From contig CM048557.1 in assembly GCA_026413225.1 (NCBI GenBank), positions 44,213,371 through 44,277,370 on the forward strand: DNA of 64,000 nucleotides, written 5' to 3'. A program made the position numbers and the translations under genes. The DNA is from Otis tarda. Its lineage: Eukaryota > Chordata > Aves > Otidiformes > Otididae. Below, in pieces: positions 19,101 through 32,001 of this stretch. The notes beneath the pieces are model-generated. The model had not been told where the DNA came from, made no database searches, and was given only the letters and a program-made list of their open reading frames with translations. Positions within the stretch are counted from its first letter, which is position 1. Every line of letters begins with the position of its first letter.

Positions 19101-22100
19101 AGTTCAAAATAGCAAAATTAGATTTAAATTAATTTCTGAAAAGTATCTGAAAGGATTAGAAAACTAATTCTTGTTTTCAAAAGCAATGTATACATTTAAG
19201 TACTTTAAAATATTCCAGCTGGGGACTATCTGTGTATTTAGGTGCCTATATAAATCTGAAAATCTGGGATATAGTTGATTGCTAATTTAACTTTCATTTA
19301 AAGACAGTATGATTAGCATTAATCAGAAATTTTCAGACAGAAAGATTTTTCTATTAAAAAGGTTGTTTTTATTAAACCCAGATATTTTGTGGAAGTATGC
19401 CCATGTCAGTGAATTCTTGTTTAGACAAAAGCCCAGAAAAATAAAACAATTAATTTGCATTCTATTTTGATGTTTACAGAACAGCATACTTTGAGTTTAC
19501 TTTGAAACAGCTCTCTTCTGTTTTGACAAGTTGTGTTTTACTGTACTCAAAGAGCTGAAAGGAGTTTAAATGAGGCAATAACACTTTAATTAGTTAAAAA
19601 TTTAAAATCTTAGTCCATTAAAAACAAAGTATCATTTGGAATATAACTTCTGAAGAGTGTTTATTTCCTATTTCTCTCTGAACTGTAGAAAGCTTTCAGA
19701 TTCATTTTATTGTCTGTAAAAACGAAGTCCAGTTTTCCTTTCAATCAATGTGGGACTATTATCTTTTGAAAATTTCATTCAAACTTGTGATTTTTCTTGT
19801 GCCCTATTTCCAGTAAGTGATGAATGCTTTAGTCTTCCTGGCTCAGTATTCTCAATGTCATTTTTTGTGTACTTGGAGCTATATCTAGGACCTATTGTTA
19901 ATTTTTAGAAGTACATGATTTTACCATTTCTGTTTTCCTGTGAGTAATTTGTTTTACTGCAACAGAACATAGCTGTGGTGAAAGAGAGAAATTAAAGCAA
20001 AATGCTGTCTGATGTTTGAAAAAGTTCCTTCCTTTTTCCCCTTTCACCCTCATGCTTCATTTCTCCAGGCATGTGATCCAGATGGTTTTCTCCAGATTCA
20101 AGCATGAGCTCAAATTCTAAGCTAAGAAAGAAAATTAACTATAATGAGTAGGAAAAAAAATTCCTAATTGAGTTTATCTGAAAAAAAAAAAATAGTGACA
20201 AGAACAAATAAAACAGTAATAATCTTACTTCATAGGGGGGGATATCTATGGGGGTTTGAAAACAAACTAATTGAGTTGTGACAAGCACATCGGATTTTTA
20301 TGTTGATGAAAATATTTTTATTTATGGACATTAGCAAATAAAGTTCCTTCAGAATCTAGCATGATTATTTTCCCTGGTAATTGAATTTTGCATGCATTTT
20401 TTCAGCTGCAGTTGGTATTAAGATTTTATAAAATTCACTGACAATGAACACATTAAAGCTTTTATGTAGCTTTCACTTTTTGAATGCAAGATATTTTCAT
20501 TGAAATGAATTAAAGTCTGAGATCAATACATTTATGAATGACAACTGCAAAAAAGAGGAATGTTATTGCATGCTGTAGGTTGCACTGAAGGTTGGTATTT
20601 GCATCCCATCTTTTTATCCTGTAATTTAGTACGATTTCTAATGAGGAGATAATGCATTTAGCTTTGGAAACAACCAAGGGAAGGATTTCTGCTTTATTTT
20701 TCCACTTCCTATGGTTGGCATTAAGGCATGCATGGTTACTGTAAAAGGGAGTAATTTGTTTACAGTACTGTAGCGGCAAATACTCAGGTGTTTCGGCTGT
20801 AGTGAAAATTGGGGAAACAGCAAACAAAATGGAAGTAGGATGTCAGATGTATAAAAAATGTCCATACTGAAGTGAGTAATTTGATAAACTGCTGCTGACA
20901 AAGAGCATGAATATAAAAGTTCTCATAAAATCAGGTGTGGATTTACTTAGGAGAGCTGCTGGAGCAAACACAGATGGCCAACTCAGGCCCACCCTTGAGT
21001 CAAGCAAACAAACACTTCCTCAACAGTGGTGTCCCAACGGCTTGATTCAGTTGTGTAACATCAGCTGTGCTAGATGTAGGCTGGCCACTGTAGAGCTATA
21101 TCAAGTATCTCCTTTTTCTCTGCTCCTCAGTGCTCTCAAAGGGAAGTGTGAAGCCAGATGAAGCAACAAACACAAGGTGGATCTTTGCACTGTTGTGCGA
21201 CTGCACCTGTTTTAGGGAACTCTTGAACACAGCATTGGGAGGGACCAAGTTGAAGAAACAGGCTTCAGGGAGGCTTTGAAAACCACCACCTGACAGATGG
21301 CATGGCTGATTTTAGAAATCCCATCTGACCTCAGTCACCCTGTGCAGAGCCTCCCCACACTGTGCTTCCTGGAACTTTTGATTGTAAGAATGGAGTGTGG
21401 AAGTCTGCATGAAGTCCTCGAGATCCCCCCTGGTTTTGCCTCACGTGAGGGGGTCTGAGCCTACTGTGGAAGCAACAAAGGTGTATTTGCAAAGCAGTGT
21501 GCCTGAATAAAGCCCCACTTATCTAAACTGCTTCATTTCCAAGGCAGTGTGCTCCTTAAAAGTGATAGCATCCCTCCTCGCCCTGTGAGGTGTGTTGGAA
21601 GCTTTCATAGCTTTGCTCGTAGAAGTAGATGATGGGATGCTTCCTCTGCTACTTCAGGTGGACATAGTCATTTCAGCTACACCGTTCTGACTTGCACAAC
21701 TTAAGGGTGGCACACCATGTCCCCTTGTCAAACACAGCTGAGGAAATAAGTTAGTGAGGGCAAGACTGGTTTCATCCAACTTAGCCGGGTCTGGATGAGG
21801 ATGTCTGGCCATGTTATGAAATCAGAAACAAGAAGAAAAATAAGAGCCTGAGCTACATCACCTGATGCATTACAGGTGGTTTGGCTACTCAGACAGAAAG
21901 CACTCCTTGATTATTCAGCTTATTTGATCTTCATATTTATTGCTCTGGGCAATTTAAACCACACTAAATTAGACAAAGATGAAGTTAAGTAGTCTTTTAT
22001 TCAAATAAGAGTTTTGTAAATGATGTTATGTAAAATGAGGGGTCATGTTTTAACCTTTCCCTTAGAATGAAATAAGGCATTACCATTTTAATGTGCAGTT

Positions 22101-25100
22101 CTATGTATATTATGCATTCTGTATAATGATTGTCAAGGGTGAGTTTTTCAAAGTCGTTTAGGAGGCATTAATTTTGACGGGTGAGTAGCTCTTGCCCTAG
22201 GTAGCTGTTCAAATCTGTCAGGTTCCTTTTAAATGCTCTAGACTTTGTGAGGGGCAGAAACAATGGCGCTTTGGTGATCAATGGGTATTTTTTCTTCCTT
22301 TAGTAAACTAAATGCTGACACATATTGGAGTTGATAGAGAATTATTTAATGTTTTCTCTGTTGTTCTTTCTAACATTCATTTATCACTTCATTATAGGTG
22401 TAAGATATTATCTATGATATTACTGTGTTCTGAGTGGTCCGACAATTCATGACTACAGACATGAAAACTCATTTTGAAAGTACTTTTGCAGCAATTTATA
22501 AAAATGTTTTCATTTCCCAAGTGTTAGTTTTTTCAAGTAACTCTGACTGTCTGTGGATAACTTTAAAAAGTCTCAGAGAAGAAACAATACCAGATAATAA
22601 GCTTATTTTAGGTTATTCTTTACAAAATATCTCATCAAATAATGTAACATGACGATTGTCCTTCAGATATTTAACATAATTATATAAATCAAATCAACAT
22701 CAAGTATCTTTTTCTGCAGTTTGTCAAAATGTTTTCAGACAACCATTTCAGTACGTACTATTTAATATTCAATCCTTATATGCTAGAAAAAAATGCACGC
22801 TTTCAGAATTTCCATACCCATTCTTAAATCCTGATTATTTACACATATACGTTACTGTTTATTCTGTGAATGGCTTTCACAAAAGATTTAGATATCTCTC
22901 CAACATACCTAACTAACTTTTCCAAATACATAAAACTAACTCCTTTGTTCTCTGCTAGTTCCACTAACATAAGGCAGTGATTAGCAGTGTAATGACAGAG
23001 CTACTGCTTCTAGACTGGAAGATTTTTGAAAGTGTAAATGTGTCTGGATGACTCAAAAAGGGCAGGCATGCAAAACCTTAGCACAAGTCAGAACTAATGA
23101 ATTTACCAAAGCATTTGTGCTCTTCCTTTCACAAGATTTTCAGGTATTTTGGATTCCCTATGCTCATGCTGTGAGATGTAGCAAAAATTCCTTCTGTAGC
23201 TAATTTCTATTTTTCATTGAGCTTGTTGCATTACCTGGCAACTTCTTAAATATTAGTGATGATTTGGAGAAATTGGAGGCCTTATCAACTAATACTTCTG
23301 CCATAAACAGTGTTGGGATGTTACTAATTTAGAACAGTTTCAGAGTCTTTTCTATGCCATCTTTCAATGAGAGAGTTACTGTCTTTGGAGAGAACAAGAA
23401 GAACCTTAGGGAAGTGCAGTTGTATGCACAATTCAATAAACATGTTATTTAGGTACTGTACAAAATGAAATTTTGTCTTTGGAGGCTGAATGTGGTATTC
23501 TTCCAAATCTTCCAAGTTTTAGATGTTAAAGTAGACACAATGTAACAGACTTGCTTTGACATATGTTTCCTCCCTTTAAAATGTCATTAAGATGTTATGG
23601 CATATTTTGTAGCTAATGTACTCTATAGCTGATCATTTGTTAATTGTATTTCCTCTTCCGATATAAAGCTTGCATATATTATATCTAGACAGGGTTAGAC
23701 ATCGAAATGATTTATCAAAACTGCAAACTTTGAGAGTTTTTTCCCTTTTTTGTGTCTGATAAACAAATCACATTCAAATACTATGTGCAGATTAAAGTAC
23801 GGCAGTGCCCAGGAGAATCACTCTGCCTGGAAAAAAAATGAGAAAACAAGGGAAACAAAGCCTGCCTTTATACTGTGCCTTGTTCTTAACTGAATCCAGA
23901 GGGTTGCTGGATTAAGCTCTGGGTCTCAGTGCCATTTTCTTTCCCTCTGTAAATACAGACTTATAAAATCTTGTGCAGTCTGTGTGAAATGTATGCTACC
24001 TGATCCTTATCCTTTCTGCTACATCTCACATGTTTTCCCTGCTCGTCCAGAGTGTCTCCGTCCAGTGCTCCCAGTGTCAGATGCACCTGGTTGGCAGCCA
24101 GCTCCTCAAACTCTCTCTTTAGAGAGCCCCTCCAGAAGGCTCCTGCTCCAGCCCTGTGGTAGTCACAGGAATAATATCAGAATAAATATTTAAAACTGGC
24201 TGTAAAAGTCATGTTACCAGAGACTGTATAATTGCTTGTGAAAATGTATAAACTAATTTTCTCTTGGAGTGTAAACTCTTGGGACACAGATTTCTCTTTT
24301 CTGTATGCTAATAGAAAAGTATATAGGGAGCCTTTTGCAACTGCTGCCTGGCTTTAGAAGCTGCTGTAATACAAACAGTAATAATAATATCTGTCTGCAA
24401 CAAAAATTTGATGAAAATATTTATTAATAGTGTATGTTGTAGGAATAGTTACTCTTTTGTTTCTATATGGAATTGCTCACTAGATGTCCTCACAGGATCA
24501 GAACTCATTGAAAAATTTCTATAATCAAGTTTTGAATTGGTTATATTTGCCCAATTCTGAATTATTATGGGATATTAACGATGTTTATCTGTCTCTGACT
24601 CAACTGGGAGATTAAGACAGATGGAGATGGCCAACTTTATATCCATTTTTACTCTTCAAGTTTAAAACTGTTACAGTTTTTGCTGGCTGTGTACAGAATC
24701 CATACAGGATACTGAGCTAATGTAAATAATACATTAATATATAAGTAAAAATTAATGTAATCATCTTTTGACAGGAAAGAAAGAAGTGTGGAGTAATTAA
24801 CATTAGAGAAACAGAGTTAATCAAGAATTCGAAAGCCTTACTGTTCCACAAACATACTTCAGATAATCACGTAGAATATGAGAATGATGGTAATCTCAAA
24901 TTAAACTTGTTAGTTCTCCAGGATAATGTTTTGTGTTCCTCAGAGGTAACAGATTTACTTGATACTGAATAAACAATTGTTTCTGTATATCTGTGTCTTC
25001 TGATTATTGATTATTTGCCATCAGTACAACTAAAACAACTCCCACTGTAAGGCAGCCTGTCTTTTACTTTATTTGATGCCATTAGTTATCCTTCTTGGGA

Positions 25101-26420
25101 GGCTAGGAACTGTCTTTTCTAAGCTAGTCTGTTAACATAGATTTTTCAATTATAACACTAAAACCGACTGTGATGTCAATTAATTTAACCTCCTCTATAA
25201 CATAGGCCATAGAAGTTCAATACAAAAATACAAGCAGTCATAGGCAGCTACAACTTGCACGTCTAAAGCTGCTGCTTTTGGAAAATGTGGAATGAACCTC
25301 AGGCAGATTTTTGTCTCCAGCATGCTGCAGCCAGCTAAAGACTAATTTGATCCTTGATACAGGTTCATGCTAAACAAGTCCTTTTTTCCCTAGGAAAAGG
25401 GTTGCTATGGAGCTGCTAGACTGACTCAGCGCTATACAACTTAACATATTTTTTCCATTTTATTTGCATTTCTAGAACAGGGACCTGAACTGTGCTTCAA
25501 ATGATCACTTTTTATTGGGGATCATCTGTCCATAATAAAGTGAGGAGTAATGCAATAGAATTGCCTTTAGTCATGTTCTTGATTATTTAAACTAATCAAG
25601 TTGTTTTGACAGTTACTCCCCGGAAATGTCATTAGTAAAACATAATACATAAACATTTTTTTAATGGAACTAAAGTTTAACCTAGTGGAGTAGCAATTCA
25701 ATAGATGTAGCTAGATCAAAGGTGGTTTTGGCTGTGAAAAAAAAGACAGAAATTGACAGAAAACACAAATAAGCAGGTATTTTGTAACTCAGTAGAGAAG
25801 TCCAGCTCATAATAGTGAAAAACTAATACTTTACTGGGAGATAAGCTATCAGATAAACTTAGCATGTGAACTACTTCAAGGTAATTGCTTGTGTATAAGC
25901 AGCAATGAGCAGCCAGTGTTTAAATTGCTCTGTGCTATCACAGGGACTTGCTGATCTTCTGTGAAACATGAGTTCCACTCTGATCAAGAAGCGATAACTC
26001 ATTATCCCCATTGCAGCTGCAAGTTTCCTGATATGCCATGCTTCATCTGGAGCTTTTTAAATGAACCCCTCAGAAACTTCTCCATAAGCTTTGCATCATG
26101 TTCAAGAATCACCTTCACAGTGTTGCTCTCACCTTCCCAACTTGACCCAAGTTTCCTGCTTGGTACCAAATGCCATCTTCCTCATCTCTTGGATCAGCCT
26201 TACAGCTGACGGCCTCCACCTTAATGAGATTTATTTGTCCACTGTTGCTGTGCTGTGCCTTGTGAACATCCTGGGCTGTTCAAAGATGCTTTGGGGATCT
26301 AGGAAGCAGGTTAGCATGTTCCTACATACTTGGTTTTAGATATGCTCATTTGTCTTTTCCTTTAAGGCTTAATTCACAAATATACCTAATGTAAAAACAC
26401 CTAGCAAGTCAAAGCAATTA
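13156..26420. other. Repeat-poor, gene-free 13-kb stretch
   Basis: No exon, LTR or CR1 was recognised. Open frames here are short and lack codon-level motifs or paired splice signals I would trust. Minor features are a TATA/TG-rich patch near 14955-14976, T-runs at 15538-15548 and 17768-17783, and A-runs near 20153-20160 and 20180-20192. The near absence of young repeats compared with both flanks may reflect constraint or chance. Confidence 0.55.
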
Positions 26421-27775
26421 TCATAGAATCATAGAATGGTTAGAGTTGGAAGGGACCTTCAAAGGTCATCTAGTCCAACCCCCCTGCAAGAAGCAGGGAC
26501 ATCCCTGACTAGATCAGGTTGCTCAGAGCCCCGTCCAGCCTGGCCTTGAACATTTCCAGGGATGGGGCATCCACCACCTCTCTGGGCAACCTGTTCCAGT
26601 GCTCTACAACTTTCATTGTAAAAAATTTTTTCCTAATATCTAATCTAAACCTACCTCCTTCTAATTTAAACCCGTTACCCCTTGTCCTATCACAACAGGC
26701 CCTACTGAACAGCTTCTCCCCATCTTTCCTATAGGCCCCCTTGAGGTATTGGAAGACTGCTATCAGGTCTCCCCGGAGCCTCCTCTTCTCCAGGCTGAAC
26801 AGTCCCAACTCTCTCAGCCTGTCCTCACAGGAGAGGTGCTCCAGCCCTCTGATCATCTTTGTGGCCCTCCTCTGGACCCTTTCCCACTGGTCCATGTCCT
26901 TCTTATGTTGGGGACTCCAGAACTGGACACAGTACTCCAGGTGGGGTCTCACCAGGGCAGAGTAGAGGGGCAGAATCACCTCCCTCGACCTGCTGGCCAC
27001 GCTCCTCTTGATGCAGCCCAGGATGCAGTTGGCCTTCTGGGCCGCAAGGGCGCATTGCCCACTCATGCTGAGCCTCTCGTCTACCAGCACTCCCAAGTCT
27101 TTCTCCTCAGGGCTGCTCTCAATCCATTCTCCGCCCAGCCTGTATTTGTGCCTGGGATTGCCACGACCCAGGTGCAGGACCTTGCACTTGGCCTGGTTGA
27201 ACTTCATGAGGTTGGCACAGGCCCACCTCTCCAGCCTGTCCAGGTCCCTCTGGATGGCATCCCTCCCTTCCAGCGAGTCGACGGCACCACACAGCTTGGT
27301 GTCATCGGCGAACTTGCTGAGGGTGCACTCTATCCCACTGTCCATGTCGCCGACAAAGATGTTGAACAGGGCCGGGCCCAACACGGACCCCTGAGGGACG
27401 CCACTGGTGACCGGTCTCCACTTGGACATTGAGCCGTTGACCACCACTCTCTGAGTGTGGCCATCCAGCCAACTCCTTATCCACCGAGTGGTCCATCCAT
27501 CGAACCCATGCCTCTCTAGTTTAGAGAGAAGGATGTCATGCGGGACAGTGTCAAATTCCTTGCACAAATCCAGGTAGATGATATCCGTTGCCCGTCCCTT
27601 GTCCACCGATGCTGTTACCCCGTCATAAAAGGCCACCAAATTGGTCAGGCACGATCTACCCGTTACCTTCCGGAGGGGGCCTACATTCTCCTTGGATTTT
27701 CTTTTGTCCCCTACATACCTGTAAAAGCTTTTCTTGTTACTTTTTATATCCCTGGCCAGATTTGATTCCATCATT
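26421..27775 (-). mobile_element. CR1 LINE, internally deleted, minus strand (copy B)
   Basis: The 3' end at the left has two octamer units (TCATAGAATCATAGAATGG) followed by the CR1 3' UTR and reverse transcriptase. Relative to the copy at 29155-32001 it is nearly identical over about 1.25 kb, lacks a ~464-base internal block (junction near 27658-27662) and is 5' truncated at ~27775 within the linker after the endonuclease. It is oriented opposite to that copy. Confidence 0.93.
26509..27774 (-). pseudogene. CR1 copy B ORF2 remnant: 421-codon deletion-fusion frame
   Basis: A continuous frame joins the linker ('[17 protein letters not shown]' to 'PLRKVTG') directly to the reverse transcriptase at '[13 protein letters not shown]'. 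The conserved palm follows: '[13 protein letters not shown]', '[16 protein letters not shown]' and '[12 protein letters not shown]' with the FADD catalytic pair intact. It then runs through the C-terminal domain to a normal stop ('LDGALSNLI'). The deletion removes the fingers region, including the '[15 protein letters not shown]' segment, so the protein should not be an active polymerase even though the frame is open. The first ATG lies near the truncation point, and no promoter is evident. Compared with copy K it has few substitutions (e.g. 'ANCILG', 'SCEDRL'). Confidence 0.85.
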
Positions 27776-29154
27776 ATGTAAAGTCTTGTGCAGAATTAGA
27801 AGTGGCACGTGAAAGAATGTACTTCCTGGAAAATGGAAGTACATGAAAAATATCAGGATGCACATTGAAATAGCAACAGTTATGCTAAAGTATGACTAGA
27901 ATTCATAGTGCCCTATAATTTAATGGTGAATATGAGCAAGAGGGAAAAGTAGTGGCAGATCTGAGGTGTAAATACTGAAACTCCCCATCTTAGACTGACA
28001 CAGGCAGTACCACCTGCATTGCTTGGCAATGAAGTTTTTAGATACAGTTGAATCCTGTAGAACAATAAAAGGAAAAGATCAAAGGTCAAGCAGAGCTGAT
28101 TTATGTAGAAAATTATGTTTTACAAAGATAACTATACGTAAGTTGACTATGAGGGTCTATAGGAAAGATGGACTATATTCACAGAATGTATTTTAGCTTA
28201 GGAAGCCTAATCTACCTGGGATCTTACTACAGTCAAATGGAGGAGATGAGTTAACGGACAGTATTATATCAATAATGGCCACTTGAAGGTGAGAGACTCT
28301 TAAGAAGTGATGGATGGAATTCCTACTTTCCTAAACTACCTAAAACTTTACAGTGGGTAAGTGCTTTGAGGCTGGACTACAGGGAGATGTCCTGCGCTGA
28401 CAAGAGCATAGATCTACCCGATACAAAGTTGTTGGATATTTTCTAACACTCATCCATAAATTTAAGCATATTTAGTGCCATGCAGTGAGTGTTTAGCACA
28501 TAAATGACAACATAACGCTCATTTTCTAATAAAGGGCACTGGCAGAGACCCAAATTCTCCTCTGATAAGTCTGTGCTTACATCCCAATAATGTTTAGCAA
28601 AATTTGTAAAGGAAGGTTAAGAATTTGGCTAGCAGGAATGAATGTGGCACACATTTCAGTTGCTGGACTCCTAAGCAAGGTTAGGAAAAAGGGAAATCAT
28701 TATCGATGAAGTGTTAAGTCAGCGTGTGGGATGTCTAAATTATACTGTGAAGATAGAACCCTGGTCTAGAGAAAGGCCAAGATGTTATCTGCATGCCCTG
28801 CTTCAACTGCAATGTTTTCAAAGCAGAAATGGAAGCAAAAGGAAGCTGTAGGTACATGGCAGCACTCTCTGCTGTATGCCTGTCTGAGAAATAAACATGG
28901 GAGTTGTGGTGATCTGAAAAAGAAATTAGAGTTCACAGTGGAGAAGGCAGAAAAGACTCAGAAAGGAGACTTCAGGTAGGTGCAGGCTAAAGAAGTGGTG
29001 TGTGGAAGGCCAAACACAAACTGACTGATTTAAAAAGAGGTGAGAACAAAAGTTTTCAAAGTGTGTGTATATTGCTATGTCAGTAAATACAACTGAAAAA
29101 AAGAAGCTGTGCACTGCAGAAAAGGCAGAAGTAAAGACAAAATCTGTCTTATGT
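27776..29154. other. Unique spacer between the inverted CR1 copies
   Basis: About 1.4 kb of non-repeat sequence without a recognisable gene. It forms the centre of the head-to-head CR1 pair. Confidence 0.55.
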
Positions 29155-31901
29155 TCTCTGCTGAAGTGTCTCTATGCCAACGCACGCAGCATGGGGAATA
29201 AACAGGAAGAACTGGAGATGCGTGCACGCGAGCAGGGCTACGACCTTGTTGGCATCACGGAGATGTGGTGGGACAACTCTTACAACTGGAGCGTCAACAT
29301 GGAGGGGTACAGGCTTTTTAGAAAAGACAGGCAGGGAAGACGAGGAGGGGGTGTCGCTCTCTGTGTCAGCAACCGGCTGGAGTGCGTGGAGCTCCGCCTG
29401 TGGATGGAGGAGGAGCTGACAGAGAGCTTATGGGTCAAGATCAGAGGACAGGGACGAATGGGGGATATTGCAGTGGGGGTCTGTTACAGGCCGCCTGGCC
29501 AGGAAGACAGAGCGGACGAAGCGCTCTATAGCCAGATAGGAGCAGCCTCGTGGTCACAAGCCCTGGTCCTCATGGGGGACTTCAACCACCTTGACATCTG
29601 TTGGAGAGACAACACGGCAGGGCACAGGCAGTCCAGGAGGTTCCTGGAATGCGTGGACGATAACTTCCTCCTGCAGGCGATAGAGGAGCTGACGAGGAGG
29701 GGTGCCATGCTGGACCTTGTGCTCACCAACAGGGAGGGGCTGGTGGGGGACGTGAAACTGATGGACAGCCTTGGCTGCAGTGACCATGATGCGGTGGAGT
29801 TCAAGATCCACGGGGCAGTGAGGAAACTGCACAGTAAGCTCTCTGCCCTAGATTTCAGGAAGGCGGACTTCAGTCTCTTCAGGAACCTCATGGGCAAAGT
29901 GCCATGGGAGGCGGCCCTGGAGGGAAGAGGGGCCCAGGAAAGTTGGTCCATATTTAAGGAGCACCTCCTCCAAGCTCAGTAGAGGTGCATCCCGATGAAG
30001 AAGAAGTCGGGCAAAAAGGCCGGGAGGCCAGTGTGGATGAGCAAGGAGCTCCTGGACCAACTGAAAGTAAAGAAGGAAGCCTATAGAGGGTGGAAGTGGG
30101 AACAGGTAGCCTGGGAGGACTACCGAGTGGCTGTGCGAGTGGCCAGGGATAGGGTGAGGAAGGCTAAAGCCCTGACGGAATCGAATCTGGCCAGGGATAT
30201 AAAAAGTAACAAGAAAAGCTTTTACAGGTATGTAGGGGACAAAAGAATATCCAAGGAGAATGTAGGCCCCCTCCGGAAGGTAACGGGTGTTGTGGTTACC
30301 CGGGATGTGGAGAAGGCTGAGGTACTCAATGACTTTTTTTCCTCAGTCTTCACTGATAAGGGCTCTTGTCTCCCCACCCAAGCTGTGGAAGGCACAGGCA
30401 GGGACTGCCCACGGTGCTCGAAGAGCAGGTGCGGGATCATCTAAGGAACTTGAAGGTGCACAAGTCCATGGGGCCTGATGAGATCCATCCACGCGTCCTG
30501 AGGGAACTGGCGGATGAAGTTGCCAAGCCACTGGCCATCATATTTGAGAAATCGTGGCGGTCTGGTGAGGTCCCTGATGACTGGAAGAGAGGGAACATAA
30601 CCTCCATTAAGGAAGACCCGGGCAACTACAGGCCGGTCAGCCTCACCTCTGTGCCTGGCAAGGTCATGGAGCAGATTCTCCTGGAAACCATGCTAAGACA
30701 CATGGAGAGCAAGGAGGTGGTTGGTGACAGCCAACATGGCTTCACCAAGGGCAGATCGTGCCTGACCAATTTGGTGGCCTTTTATGACGGGGTAACAGCA
30801 TCGGTGGACAAGGGACGGGCAACGGATATCATCTACCTGGATTTGTGCAAGGAATTTGACACTGTCCCGCATGACATCCTTCTCTCTAAACTAGAGAGGC
30901 ATGGGTTCGATGGATGGACCACTCGGTGGATAAGGAGTTGGCTGGATGGCCACACTCAGAGAGTGGTGGTCAACGGCTCAATGTCCAAGTGGAGACCGGT
31001 CACCAGTGGCGTCCCTCAGGGGTCCGTGTTGGGCCCGGCCCTGTTCAACATCTTTGTCGGCGACATGGACAGTGGGATAGAGTGCACCCTCAGCAAGTTC
31101 GCCGATGACACCAAGCTGTGTGGTGCCGTCGACTCGCTGGAAGGGAGGGATGCCATCCAGAGGGACCTGGACAGGCTGGAGAGGTGGGCCCGTGCCAACC
31201 TCATGAAGTTCAACCAGGCCAAGTGTAAGGTCCTGCACCTGGGTCGTGGCAATCCCAGGCACAAATACAGGCTGGGCGGAGAATGGATTGAGAGCAGCCC
31301 TGAGGAGAAAGACTTGGGAGTGCTGGTAGACGAGAGGCTCAGCATGAGTGGGCAATGCGCCCTTGCGGCCCAGAAGGCCAACCGCATCCTGGGCTGCATC
31401 AAGAGGAGCGTGGCCAGCAGGTCGAGGGAGGTGATTCTGCCCCTCTACTCTGCCCTGGTGAGACCCCACCTGGAGTACTGTGTCCAGTTCTGGAGTCCCC
31501 AACATAAGAAGGACATGGACCAGTGGGAAAGGGTCCAGAGGAGGGCCACAAAGATGATCAGAGGGCTGGAGCACCTCTCCTATGAGGACAGGCTGAGAGA
31601 GTTGGGACTGTTCAGCCTGGAGAAGAGGAGGCTCCGGGGAGACCTGATAGCAGTCTTCCAATACCTCAAGGAGGCCTACAGGAAAGATGGGGAGAGGCTG
31701 TTCAGTAGGGCCTGTTGTGATAGGACAAGGGGTAACGGGTTTAAATTAGAAGGAGGTAGGTTTAGATTAGATATTAGGAAAAAATTTTTTACAATGAAAG
31801 TTGTAGAGCACTGGAACAGGTTGCCCAGAGAGGTGGTGGATGCCCCATCCCTGGAAATGTTCAAGGCCAGGCTGGACGGGGCTCTGAGCAACCTGATCTA
31901 G
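29155..31901 (+). pseudogene. CR1 copy K ORF2: endonuclease + reverse transcriptase, lightly damaged
   Basis: The endonuclease frame runs to a TAG at 29980-29982 and keeps the active-site landmarks 'GITEMWWD', 'RGGGVALCVS', 'LMGDFNHLDICW' and 'LGCSDHDAVEF'. The same frame resumes from 29983 through a basic linker ('[21 protein letters not shown]') to ~30400. There an indel of about 20 bases relative to copy A shifts the frame. The reverse transcriptase continues in the new frame to the natural stop at 31899-31901, with '[12 protein letters not shown]', '[12 protein letters not shown]' and an intact '[11 protein letters not shown]'. A five-codon in-frame deletion lies near 30606 ('[10 protein letters not shown]' where copy A has a longer Lys/Glu-rich stretch). 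One nonsense codon and one frameshift are thus the main barriers to a full product. An upstream ATG at 29065 lies outside CR1 similarity. Confidence 0.9.
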
Positions 31902-31969
31902 TCAGGGATGTCCCTGCTTCTTGCAGGGGGGTTGGACTAGATGACCTTTGAAGGTCCCTTCCAACTCTA

Positions 31970-32001
31970 ACCATTCTGTGATTCTATGATTCTATGATTC
32001 T
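31970..32001 (+). repeat. CR1 3' octamer repeats
   Basis: About three to four units of ATTCTATG/ATTCTGTG terminate copy K. These tandem octamers are the CR1 3' end, which the element's reverse transcriptase uses for priming instead of a poly(A) tail. Confidence 0.9.

Larger units (their letters stand above)
29155..32001 (+). mobile_element. CR1 LINE, near-complete ORF2, plus strand (copy K)
   Basis: CR1 similarity begins about 29155-29165 ('KCLYANARSMG') and ends in tandem octamers (CCATTCTGTGATTCTATGAT..., 31970-32001). Between them are the endonuclease, linker, reverse transcriptase and a 3' UTR with the GGTTGGACTAGATGACC core. It is 5' truncated, without ORF1. Low damage and a well-kept tail make it the youngest-looking CR1 in the window. 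Confidence 0.95.

Noticed and set aside
29065-29154. In-frame ATG and ~30 codons upstream of CR1 copy K as its true N-terminus
   Set aside because: This stretch lacks CR1 similarity when compared with copy A and looks like host sequence that happens to be open.
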